Source: Iamia sp038233075
GTDB taxonomy: Bacteria; Actinomycetota; Acidimicrobiia; Acidimicrobiales; Iamiaceae
NCBI GenBank assembly: GCA_038233075.1
Contig: JBBSMQ010000002.1
Span: 62,001-126,000 of the forward strand
Direction: 5' to 3'
DNA length: 64,000 nt
The position numbers and the translations under genes were made by a program. Below, piece by piece: positions 43,239 to 51,268 of this stretch; position 1 is the first letter of the stretch, and every line of letters begins with the position of its first letter. A model generated the notes under the pieces. That model searched no databases and was not told where the DNA came from. It was given only the letters and a program-made list of their open reading frames with translations.

Positions 43239-44009
43239 ATGGTTCTCGTGACCCTGGCTCTCGTCGTGGCGGCCGTCGCGGCGGTGCGCTCCACCTGGTC
43301 CCCGTGCGGGCTGTCGATGCTCTCGACCATCACACCGATGGCCGAGAGGGCTCGAGGTCACCGCTATGGCGTCACCGCCGCCTGGTTCGTCGTGGGTGCC
43401 GCCCTCGGTGGCGCCACCCTCGGCGCCGGCGCCGCCGGCCTGGCCGCCCTCATCTCCGCTGTCGACCTCCCCTCCACGACCACGTTCGCCGCGGTCGCGG
43501 TGCTGGCGACGGCGGCGGCGCTGGTCGACGCCGGCACCTTCGGGCGCCGGCCCCCCTTCTTCCGCCGCCAGGTCGACGACGCCTGGCTGGCCAAGTACCG
43601 GGCCTGGGTCTACGGCGCCGGCTTCGGGTGGCAGATCGGCGTGGGCCTGGCCACCTACATCATGACCGCAGGGGTGGTCCTCACCGTCGCCCTGGCCGTG
43701 CTCACCGCCTCGCCCCTGGCCGCCTTCGGCATCGGGGTCGCCTTCGGCATCGCCCGGGGCCTGGTGGTCCTGCTCGGCGCTCGCCTGCGCTCCCCCGCCG
43801 CCCTCGGCGCCCTGCATGCCCGACTCGACGCCCTCGAGGCCCCGGTGCGCTGGGCCGTGGTCGGCGTCCAGGCCAGCGTCGGGGTCGGCGCCGCCCTCGC
43901 CGCCGCGGGACCGGTCGCCGCCGGCGCGGTGGTGGTCGTCGGTCTGGCTGCGTTCGGCGCCCGGGCCCCGCTGGGCTCGCGGTCCGAGCAGCCCGCCCCC
44001 ACGACCTGA
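43239..44009 (+). CDS. CcdA/DsbD-like multi-pass membrane protein with a single cysteine
   Basis: 256-aa hydrophobic protein with about six helices. The N-terminal helix carries WSPCGLSMLSTITPMAERAR, resembling the PCG motif of CcdA/DsbD transporters that pass electrons across the membrane. But this is the only cysteine in the protein, so a thiol relay through a Cys pair is impossible without a partner. A loop near 100-115 is basic (FGRRPPFFRRQVDD). Function unknown. Convergent with the endonuclease gene across repeat R4 copy A. Confidence 0.75.
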   Translation: MVLVTLALVVAAVAAVRSTWSPCGLSMLSTITPMAERARGHRYGVTAAWFVVGAALGGATLGAGAAGLAALISAVDLPSTTTFAAVAVLATAAALVDAGTFGRRPPFFRRQVDDAWLAKYRAWVYGAGFGWQIGVGLATYIMTAGVVLTVALAVLTASPLAAFGIGVAFGIARGLVVLLGARLRSPAALGALHARLDALEAPVRWAVVGVQASVGVGAALAAAGPVAAGAVVVVGLAAFGARAPLGSRSEQPAPTT

Positions 44010-44120
44010 CCTCGCCGGGTCTCCGAGGCGACCGCACGCGGAGCAGCCCGTCTGCACCCACCTGACCCTGCGGCGGATCCCCGGTTCAGAGGCGACGCGG
44101 GTGGGTGGGCGTCCACAGAG

Positions 44121-44243
44121 CGTCGGAGCGCCGCCTCTCCCAGCCTCGGCTGGCGCCTCGGCACCGTGCTGTCGCTGAGGCCTCGGGAGCGTCTCGTGCG
44201 ACCTCGCCCTCGTGGCGCCTACCCGCCCGGCCTCTCAGCCGCC
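44121..44243. repeat. ~125-bp structured repeat, family R4, copy A
   Basis: Nearly identical in inverted orientation to 53053-53179: shared runs include TCCCAGCCTCGGCTGGCGCC, ACCGTGCTGTCGCTGAG, GCGTCTCGTGCGAC and CGGCCTCTCAGCC. Internal stems: CCAGCC/GGCTGG, and a long-range pair GGCCTCTCAGC with GCTGAGAGGCC (complete in copy B). It lies between the convergent CcdA-like and endonuclease genes; the endonuclease TGA (44235-44237) falls inside the CTCTCAGCC edge. Confidence 0.85.
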
Positions 44244-44897
44244 GCCGGCGTCGTCGAGGACGGTGCCCACCTCGTCGGCCAGGTCGGCCCGGACGAGGGC
44301 GGCCGCCAGGAGCGGCAGCCGGTCACCGTCGACGAGGGCGGCGACCCGCTCCCAGTCGTCGCCCAGTCCCAGGGCCGCCGCCGTCTGCAGCGTGCGCTCG
44401 TCGAGGAAGGGACGGACCTCAGGCCATGCCCCCTGCACCTCCCGGCAGAAGATGTCGGCCCCGACCGGGCCGATGCCCTTCGCCTCCTGGATCAGGTCCC
44501 GGACGCGCTCGACGTCGCCATCAGCCTCGTCGCGCAGGCGGCGCAGGTCCCCGCGCCAGCGGTCGAGGAGCATCTCTGCGGTGTCGCCCAGCAGGCGGGC
44601 CGCGCTCTCGTCGTAGCGGGCGTAGCCGTTCTCGTTCAGCACCCGCACCCGCTCGGCCCAGGTGGTCGCCGCCATCGAGCCGGCGGTGCGCCACCCCGCC
44701 GCCGACAGCGCCCGGCCGGCCTCGACCGCGGCCTCGGCCCGGATCCGGGCACTCATCAGGGTGGCGAGGCAGAGGAGCCGGTAGAGCGGCGACGGGGTGG
44801 GGTCGAGGGCCAGGCGGATGCGCGCCTCCTCCGCGTAGGTCTGGCCGTGGCGGGCGAGCAGGGCGTCGAGGACCCGAGCCCGCGAGGGGCTGCTCAT
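44235..44897 (-). CDS. endonuclease III-like HhH protein without Fe-S motif
   Basis: 220-aa helical protein with one helix-hairpin-helix, EAKGIGPVGADIFCREVQGA, followed by WPEVRPFLDERTLQTAAALG. This is the layout of an HhH-GPD base-excision glycosylase, but the four C-terminal cysteines of Nth are missing and the catalytic Lys/Asp are not clearly identifiable. It could be a DNA-binding relative or a divergent glycosylase. The TGA stop lies in the edge of repeat R4 copy A. The acyl-CoA synthetase gene upstream ends about 70 nt away. Confidence 0.8.
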   Translation of the reverse strand: MSSPSRARVLDALLARHGQTYAEEARIRLALDPTPSPLYRLLCLATLMSARIRAEAAVEAGRALSAAGWRTAGSMAATTWAERVRVLNENGYARYDESAARLLGDTAEMLLDRWRGDLRRLRDEADGDVERVRDLIQEAKGIGPVGADIFCREVQGAWPEVRPFLDERTLQTAAALGLGDDWERVAALVDGDRLPLLAAALVRADLADEVGTVLDDAGGG

Positions 44898-44966
44898 GAG
44901 CGACGGGCGGGACGGATCGTCACCGACACGGGCTTCCCCGCCGCCGGGGCGTCAACCGGCCGCTGG

Positions 44967-46658
44967 TCAGAGGGTGGTCGAGGCGCGGTCGCGCAGCTCT
45001 CGCTTGAGGATCTTCCCGGCGGCGTTGCGCGGGAGGCGATCGTCGAGGACCAGCACCCGGCTCGGCACCTTGAACGCGGCCAACCGCTCGGCCACGCGGG
45101 CCCGCAGCTCCTCGGGGTCGAGGGGGATCCCGTCCTTGGGCAGCACGGCCACCGCGACCTCCTCGCCCAACCGCTCGTGGGGCACCCCGAACACGGCCGC
45201 CTCGTACACCGCGGGGTGCTCGTAGACCGCCGCCTCGACCTCGGCGCAGGAGACGTTCTCGCCCGCCCGCAGGACCAGGTCCTTGGCCCGGTCCTCGACG
45301 TAGACGAACCCCTCGGCGTCGATCCGCCCCACGTCCCCGGTGCGCAACCAGCCGTCGACGATGGCCTCGGCGGTGGCGTCGGGCCGGTTCCAGTAGCCGC
45401 GGATGATGGTGGGGCCCTTGAACCAGATCTCGCCCTGCTCGCCGGTGGGGAGGGGCGTGTCGTCGGGGCCACGCACCTCGACCAGCAGCGTGGGCAGGGA
45501 CCGACCGGTGCTGGTGGGGTGGGTCGTGTAGTCCAGGCCCGAGTTCTGGGGACCGAACGCGTTGGTCTCGGTCATGCCGTAGCCGATCGAGGGCCGGCCC
45601 CGCTTGAAGCCGGCGGCGACGCGAGCGACCAGCGCCGGCGGTGACGGCGCCCCGCCGCCACCCACGCTCACCAGGCTGGACGTGTCGAACTCGGCGAAGC
45701 GGGAGGACTCCATGAGGTCCCAGGACTGCGTGGGCACGCCCACGAAGTTGGTGACCTGCTCACGCTCGATGAGCTCCAGGGCGCGCTCGGGCGACCACTT
45801 GCGCATCATCACGAGCGGTGTGCCCGAGGCCGCGCAGGTCAGGAAGACGGCGACGCAGCCGGTGACGTGGAAGAGAGGGACGATGAGGATGAAGCAGGGC
45901 GGGAGGGCGGCCGCGGCCGCGGCCTCGTCCGGACGCCGCATGCGCTGGACCACGGCCCGGGCGCCGAAGGACATGATGGCGTGGACCACGGCGCGGTGGG
46001 TGGACACCGCACCCTTGGGCCGGCCGGTCGTGCCCGAGGTGTAGAGGATGGTGGCGTCGTCGTCGGGCGCGACATCGACCCCGGGAAGCGGCGCCGCGGT
46101 GTCGACGACGTCCTCCCACCGGTCGACCCCGGGCGGGTCCTCCGCGGCCGACAGCCGCACACCGATGGTCGCCACCCCGAGCCGCGACGCCGCGGCGCGG
46201 GTGCGCTCGGTGCGCTCCGGGTCGGCCACCAGCACCGTGGCCCCGCTGTCGGCAAGGCCGTAGTCCAGCTCGTCGGCGGTCCACCACCCGTTGAGCGAGA
46301 CCGCCACCGCACCCACCGAGGTGATGGCCGCGAAGGAGATGACCCACTCGGGCAGGTTGCGCATGGCGATCGCCACCCGATCGCCGGGAACGACGCCGTA
46401 GCGGTCGACGAGAGCGGCGCCCAGTCCTCCCACCCGGGCTGCGACCTCGGCGAAGGAGAGGCGCTCGTCCTCGTACACCAGGAAGAGGTCGTCACCGCGG
46501 GCCGCCCAGGACTCGAAGATCGTCCGCAGCGACGGCGGGGCGTGGATGAAGACGGGTTGGACGACGCCACCGACCTCGGCCGACCCGAGCTCGAAGCGAC
46601 CTCCGGGTCCGGTGACCCGGGACACCGCTTCCGGATGGGACATCGCGCTCTCGGTCAT
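44967..46658 (-). CDS. acyl-CoA synthetase (AMP-dependent ligase)
   Basis: 563-aa ANL-superfamily ligase. P-loop ILYTSGTTGRPKGAVSTHRA, the A5 region IGYGMTETNAFGPQN, A7 WLRTGDVGRIDAEGFVYVED with the adenylate-binding Asp, A8 RAKDLVLRAGENVSCAEVEA, and the catalytic lysine in NAAGKILKREL. It activates a carboxylic acid to the acyl-AMP and then to the CoA thioester; the acid is unknown but would feed the acyl-CoA enzymes found elsewhere in the window. Start ATG 46658; divergent from the diguanylate cyclase gene. Confidence 0.93.
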   Translation of the reverse strand: MTESAMSHPEAVSRVTGPGGRFELGSAEVGGVVQPVFIHAPPSLRTIFESWAARGDDLFLVYEDERLSFAEVAARVGGLGAALVDRYGVVPGDRVAIAMRNLPEWVISFAAITSVGAVAVSLNGWWTADELDYGLADSGATVLVADPERTERTRAAASRLGVATIGVRLSAAEDPPGVDRWEDVVDTAAPLPGVDVAPDDDATILYTSGTTGRPKGAVSTHRAVVHAIMSFGARAVVQRMRRPDEAAAAAALPPCFILIVPLFHVTGCVAVFLTCAASGTPLVMMRKWSPERALELIEREQVTNFVGVPTQSWDLMESSRFAEFDTSSLVSVGGGGAPSPPALVARVAAGFKRGRPSIGYGMTETNAFGPQNSGLDYTTHPTSTGRSLPTLLVEVRGPDDTPLPTGEQGEIWFKGPTIIRGYWNRPDATAEAIVDGWLRTGDVGRIDAEGFVYVEDRAKDLVLRAGENVSCAEVEAAVYEHPAVYEAAVFGVPHERLGEEVAVAVLPKDGIPLDPEELRARVAERLAAFKVPSRVLVLDDRLPRNAAGKILKRELRDRASTTL

Positions 46659-46806
46659 CGCCGCCACCCTGCCACGCTCCGGACCGGTGGGTCTCGTGTC
46701 CGGGCTCGGGGCCTCCCGAGGCGCATCGTGGGGCCACACCGCCGGGTCGGAGAACCAGCGCGGGCCCACGCCACGAGGGGCGTCAGGTCACAGAGGCGGC
46801 TGGACG

Positions 46807-47663
46807 GTGGCCGCAGGCGACCCTCGCCGACGGGCTGCGGTGTTGGACCACTCCCCCGGGCTCACCCTGCTGCTCGACCGCTGTAGCCGCCTGGAGGGCG
46901 CCAGTCGTGCCTTCACGTCGTTGCTGGCCGCCGACCTGGAGTCGTCCCTCGGCCGCAGCCTGATCGACCTCGCCGTCCCCCAGGACGCACCCGTGGTCCG
47001 CCAGGCCCTCCGCCAGCTCCGGGTCGACGGCGGGACCCGCTCCTTCGAGGCCACCCTTCGGGCCCGTCACGGAGGCCCGACGGTGCCGTTCTGGTTTCGG
47101 GCCACGGACCTCCTCGACGACGAGGCCGTGCGCGCTGTGGTCGTGAGCGGGGTGGCCGTCGCCGAGCTGGTCGAGGCCCGCCGCACCCTGGCCCACCAGG
47201 CCACCCACGACCCGTTGACCGGGCTGGCCAACCGCACCCTGCTGGAGCGCCTCGACCTGGCCCTGCGCCAGTCGGTGGGCACCACCGCCCGGGTGGGCGT
47301 CATCTACTGCGACATCGACGGGTTCAAGCGGGTCAACGACGAGCACGGCCACGTCGTGGGCGACGCGGTCCTGGTCGAGGTCGCCCGTCGCATAGGCAGG
47401 ATCACCTGGGCCGAGGCACCTTCGGGCGGCTGGGCGGCGACGAGATGCTGGCCCTCTGCCTCCGCGACTCCGTCGCCGACGTCGAACGCGCGATGGCCGA
47501 CATGGTGCGCGCGGTCGAGGAGCCCATCGACACTGATGTGGGGCCGGTGCGCGTCACCCTGAGCGCGGGCTGCGCGGTGGCCCGCCACGGAGCCCGGGCC
47601 GACGAGATGCTGCGTCGGGCCGACGCCGCCATGTACGACCACAAGCAGGCCCGCCGTCGCTAA
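46807..47663 (+). pseudogene. PAS-GGDEF diguanylate cyclase, interrupted by a one-base frameshift
   Basis: An N-terminal PAS-like part (LDHSPGLTLLLDRCSRLEGA ...) is followed by a GGDEF domain: HDPLTGLANRTLLERLDLAL, GVIYCDIDGFKRVNDEHGHV, GDAVLVEVARRIG. After about 47412 the frame turns to nonsense, while the neighbouring frame gives GTFGRLGGDEMLALCLRD, AGCAVARHGARADEMLRRAD and AMYDHKQARRR to the stop at 47663. One missing base near 47413-47416 explains this. The signature is GGDEM, with the last position relaxed. The intact protein would make cyclic di-GMP. The start (GTG 46807, or GTG 46840) is uncertain. Confidence 0.83.
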
Positions 47664-47673
47664 CAGGCAGTCC

Positions 47674-47703
47674 GACCCGGCCCGTCGGCCCGGTGCCCGG
47701 GTC
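47674..47703. terminator. inverted repeat between convergent genes
   Basis: GACCCGG at 47674-47680 pairs with CCGGGTC at 47697-47703, with a 16-nt loop. It lies between the diguanylate cyclase stop and the LLM oxidoreductase stop and could end transcription from both sides. Weak support: short arms and no T-tract. Confidence 0.35.
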
Positions 47704-48598
47704 AGGTCTCCAGGGGCCCGACGGCATCGGCCAGCGCCGCCAGCTCGTCGATGGCGTCCGCGGCCTCGTCGAGGGCCACGACCACGAACTTCGACGCCCC
47801 CGCGGCGATGAACCCCTCGAGCCGGGAGCGGAGGGCGTCACGCCCGATGGGGACGACGGCTCCGGGGTCGAGACCCGGGCGACGGTGGGCGAGGAGGGCC
47901 GCAACCGGCTCGGGCACCTCGTGGCGCGCGTAGGCGACGAGAGCGCCGAGGTGCTCAGGATCGATGGCGCGACCGTGACGCTCCGCCTCGGCGGTGATGG
48001 CCGACCACCCGTCGCGCACGTCGTCCACGGTGCAGAACGACGGCAGCCAGCCATCGCCCAGACGACCGCACCGGCGCAGCTCGGACGGGGCCACGCCGCC
48101 GAGCCAGACCTCCAGAGGGTCCTGGACCGGGCGGGGCCGGAGGGTGACGCCCTCCACCCGGAAGCGACCGCCCTCGTGGTCCACCTCCTCGCCGGTCCAC
48201 AGCCGGCGCATCAGGGGCAGGGCCTCGTCGAACCACGCGGCACGCTCCTTGCGGGCGACACCGAAGGCCCGGTGCTCGACCGGCGTCGGCGCGCCGAGGC
48301 CGACCGCGGGCAGCAGCCGCCCGTCGGACAAGCGATCGAGCGATGCCAGCTCCTTGGCCAGCACGACGGGGTTGCGACCGGGGAGCACCAGCACGCTGGT
48401 GCCCAGCTTCAGGCGGGTCGTGCGCCCGGCGGCGACGGCCAGGGCCACGAGCGGGTCCGGAGCGTCGCCGGTGAGGCGCTCGGACAGCCACAGGGAATCG
48501 AAGCCGAGCGCCTCGACGGCCTCGACGTAGGGGCCGAAGGTCTCGGCGTCGTTGGTCAGCGTCTGGGTCCCGAGGCCGACACCGATGCGGATCTTCAC
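47702..48598 (-). CDS. LLM class (luciferase-like) flavin/F420-dependent oxidoreductase
   Basis: 298-aa TIM-barrel protein of the bacterial-luciferase family: RIGVGLGTQTLTNDAETFGP, EALGFDSLWLSERLTGDAPD, LKLGTSVLVLPGRNPVVLAK, SDGRLLPAVGLGAPTPVEHR, and WFDEALPLMRRLWTGEEVDH. In actinobacteria this subgroup mostly uses coenzyme F420. It would carry out a hydride transfer or monooxygenation on an unknown substrate. GTG start at 48598. The next gene upstream is on the same strand, about 75 nt away. Confidence 0.9.
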   Translation of the reverse strand: MKIRIGVGLGTQTLTNDAETFGPYVEAVEALGFDSLWLSERLTGDAPDPLVALAVAAGRTTRLKLGTSVLVLPGRNPVVLAKELASLDRLSDGRLLPAVGLGAPTPVEHRAFGVARKERAAWFDEALPLMRRLWTGEEVDHEGGRFRVEGVTLRPRPVQDPLEVWLGGVAPSELRRCGRLGDGWLPSFCTVDDVRDGWSAITAEAERHGRAIDPEHLGALVAYARHEVPEPVAALLAHRRPGLDPGAVVPIGRDALRSRLEGFIAAGASKFVVVALDEAADAIDELAALADAVGPLET

Positions 48599-48673
48599 CG
48601 CGATGATCCTGCCATCGGGTCGTTGTGGTCGCGGCCCCGGTCGACACGGCCGCCCCCGGGGCGGCCGTGGCCG

Positions 48674-49294
48674 TCAGGGCGCGTCGGTCGGCGCGGGACG
48701 CACCGAGCGATCGGGACGCTCGGCCCGGCCGGCGGCGATGGTGGCCAGGTAGGGCTCGGTCGTCTCCGTGGCCGGGAGGGCGCGGCTGGTGGTGACCGTG
48801 AGCGCCATCCTGCCTTCGACGTCGGGGAGGCGCAGGATCGTGTCGTACCACCCGCCACCCAGGGCCGCGGTCGCGCCCACGTGGGTGAGCCGGTCGAGCA
48901 GAGCTCGGCCGGGGACCTCTGCGAGGCGCCCCTCCTGGGCGGCCACGCCGAGGACCTGCGCGGCGGTGAGGAGCCAGGCCCGGACCTCGGTGGCCACGCC
49001 GGGCTCGGGCGCCAGCGCGACGAAGGCGACGCCACCACCCCATCGCCGCGACGTACCCCGGAACGAGACCCGGTGGCCGATGTCGAGCCACCGGTCATCC
49101 GCCGGCGGTGTCGGGTCACTGCACCCGCGGTGGGCGCCGTAGCGCGCCTTCCGGGGTCCGGCCCGCTCGGCTCCTCCGGCCGCATCGCGCCGCAGCGGAG
49201 CCACCGTGCCCTCCAGGTAGGCCATGAGGCGGTCGCGACAGAGGTTCGAGCCGTAGGCCACGTACCAGATCCGCTCCCCCGCGCCGTCATCCAC
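48674..49294 (-). CDS. gamma-glutamylcyclotransferase-like protein
   Basis: About 206-aa protein with the GGCT fold signature WYVAYGSNLCRDRLMAYLEG at the N-terminus (YGSNL forms the substrate loop) and RVSFRGTSRRWGGGVAFVAL further in. Such enzymes release 5-oxoproline from gamma-glutamyl compounds; the catalytic Glu is not certain here. GTG 49294 is the start closest to the fold; GTG 49303 and a longer frame are also open. C-terminal tail Ala/Pro-rich. Confidence 0.78.
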   Translation of the reverse strand: MDDGAGERIWYVAYGSNLCRDRLMAYLEGTVAPLRRDAAGGAERAGPRKARYGAHRGCSDPTPPADDRWLDIGHRVSFRGTSRRWGGGVAFVALAPEPGVATEVRAWLLTAAQVLGVAAQEGRLAEVPGRALLDRLTHVGATAALGGGWYDTILRLPDVEGRMALTVTTSRALPATETTEPYLATIAAGRAERPDRSVRPAPTDAP

Positions 49295-49430
49295 CGCGCC
49301 CACCGTAGGAGCGGGCGAGGCCGCCGGGCGCACGCCTGGCCGATGACCTCCGCCGTCGCGCCCGGTCGGCCCGCACATCGCTCACCCGACGCTAGCGTCG
49401 GGCTCCCTCCGCCGAATCGAGGAGGCCGCC

Positions 49431-51086
49431 GTGGCCCACATCCGCGTTCCCGCCCGTCGTCTCCCGGCGGTGCTCGTCGCCCTCGTGATCGTGCTCGCCT
49501 CCTGCGGGGGGAGCAAGGACGACAGGGGTGCTCCCACCGCCGAGGAGGTGGGCGGCCCGGTCCGGGGCGGATCGCTCACCTACGGGCTGGAGGCCGAGAC
49601 CGGCGACGGCTGGTGCCTCCAGGAGGCCCAGCTGGCCATCTCCGGGATCATGGTGGCGCGCTCGATCTACGACACATTGACGGCGCCCAACGCTGAGGGC
49701 GAGTACGTGCCGTCCCTGGCCGAGGCGGTCGAGCCCAACGACGACTTCACCGAGTGGACCATCACCCTCCGCGACGGGGTCACCTTCCACGACGGCTCAC
49801 CGCTCAACGCCGAGGTGGTCAAGAACAACCTCGACGCCTACCGGGGCCAGTACGAGGGCCGGGCCGCCCTGCTGTTCATCTTCGTGCTCGACAACATCGA
49901 CACCGTCGAGGCCACCGGCCCCATGGAGGTCACCGTCACCACCAAGGTCCCCTGGGTCGCCTTCCCCGCCTTCCTCCACTCCAGCGGCCGCCTCGGCATC
50001 ACCGCCCAGGCCCAGCTCGACGACCCCGACTCCTGCGACCGCGACCTCATCGGCACCGGGCCGTTCAAGCTCCAGAGCTGGGACAAGGACCGGGAGCTGG
50101 TGGCGGTGAAGAACCCCGACTACTGGCAGATGGCCCCCGACGGCGAGCCCTACCCGTACCTGGACGAGATCCACTTCACGCCCATCGTCGAGGCCGAGCA
50201 GCGGGTCAACGCCCTCGAGGCCGGCGACATCGACCTGCTCCACACCTCGGAGGCCCTGTCCTTCGTGACCCTGAACGACCTGGCCGACCAGGGAGTCGTG
50301 GAGAACCGCGACTCCGAGGAGTTCGCCGAGGTCGGCTTCGTCCAGCTCAACACGTCCAAGCCTCCGCTGGACGACGTCCGCATCCGGCGGGCCATGGCCA
50401 TGGCCATCGATCGCCAGGACTACCAGGAGGTCCTGGGCCGGGGCCTGTTCACGGTGGCATCGGGACCCTATGCCCCGGGTGCGGTGGGCTACCTGGAGGA
50501 CGCCGGCTACCCGGAGCAGGACATCGAGGGGGCCAAGCGCCTCATCGCCGAGTACGAGGCCGAGAAGGGACCGTTGCCGACGATCTCTTACCAGGACACC
50601 CCGGGCGAGGGGGCGCGCAACGCCGCCGTGTACATCCAGCAGGCCCTCGCCGAGGTCGGCATCCAGATCGACCTGGCCACGGTCCAGCAGGACAAGCAGA
50701 TCGACAACGCCATCAGCGGCGACTTCGAGCTGACCGGGTTCCGCAACTACCCCGGCGGCGACCCCGACGAGCTCTACGTCTGGTGGAAGAGCGGCTCGCC
50801 GGCGAACTTCAGTCGCATCGACGACCCGGAGATCGATCGGCTCCTCGACGAGGGCCGCTCCGAGCCCGACCCGGAGGCACGCCGGGCGATCTACGAGGAC
50901 ATCAACCGCCGGTTCGGCAGCGAGGTCTACAGCATGTGGCACAACTGGACCACGTGGCGCATCTCGTCGACGCCCGCCGTGTTCGGCTACACGCTCGACA
51001 CCCTCCCCACGCTCCCCGACGGCAGCGCCCCGTTCACCGGTTTGGCCACCGGCCATCCCACGATGGGGCTCTGGACCACCGGGTAG
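49431..51086 (+). CDS. ABC transporter substrate-binding lipoprotein, family 5 (copy 1)
   Basis: 551-aa extracytoplasmic solute-binding protein of the oligopeptide/nickel family (SBP_bac_5). GTG start with GAGGAGG five bases upstream; lipobox VLASC, then GGSKDDRG. Domain motifs: YDTLTAPNAEGEYVPSLAEA, WTITLRDGVTFHDGSPLNAE (the classic family signature), NPDYWQMAPDGEPYPYLDEI, and DVRIRRAMAMAIDRQDYQEV. It would bind peptides or other small solutes for import, but no permease or ATPase gene is next to it. A close paralogue follows 183 nt downstream. Confidence 0.94.
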   Translation: MAHIRVPARRLPAVLVALVIVLASCGGSKDDRGAPTAEEVGGPVRGGSLTYGLEAETGDGWCLQEAQLAISGIMVARSIYDTLTAPNAEGEYVPSLAEAVEPNDDFTEWTITLRDGVTFHDGSPLNAEVVKNNLDAYRGQYEGRAALLFIFVLDNIDTVEATGPMEVTVTTKVPWVAFPAFLHSSGRLGITAQAQLDDPDSCDRDLIGTGPFKLQSWDKDRELVAVKNPDYWQMAPDGEPYPYLDEIHFTPIVEAEQRVNALEAGDIDLLHTSEALSFVTLNDLADQGVVENRDSEEFAEVGFVQLNTSKPPLDDVRIRRAMAMAIDRQDYQEVLGRGLFTVASGPYAPGAVGYLEDAGYPEQDIEGAKRLIAEYEAEKGPLPTISYQDTPGEGARNAAVYIQQALAEVGIQIDLATVQQDKQIDNAISGDFELTGFRNYPGGDPDELYVWWKSGSPANFSRIDDPEIDRLLDEGRSEPDPEARRAIYEDINRRFGSEVYSMWHNWTTWRISSTPAVFGYTLDTLPTLPDGSAPFTGLATGHPTMGLWTTG

Positions 51087-51268
51087 CGACGACCGCGGCG
51101 GAGCTCTCCGCGAGCTCGCCCCTCTCCATCGCGGCGTCCGGGACGAGGCGTCGGCGAGGCTCGGCCCGGGGGGGTGCGGGGGGGCGGGGGGGCGGCATGT
51201 GTGGCGCCGGTCACTGCCCTATGCTGCTCCTCGCCGTCGTTCGCCGCGCACCCCAGGGGGGCCCTCCC

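Noticed and set aside
47400..47430. Programmed ribosomal frameshifting in the diguanylate cyclase gene
   Set aside because: No slippery heptamer, no following pseudoknot and no known precedent in GGDEF proteins; a one-base deletion or sequencing error is simpler.
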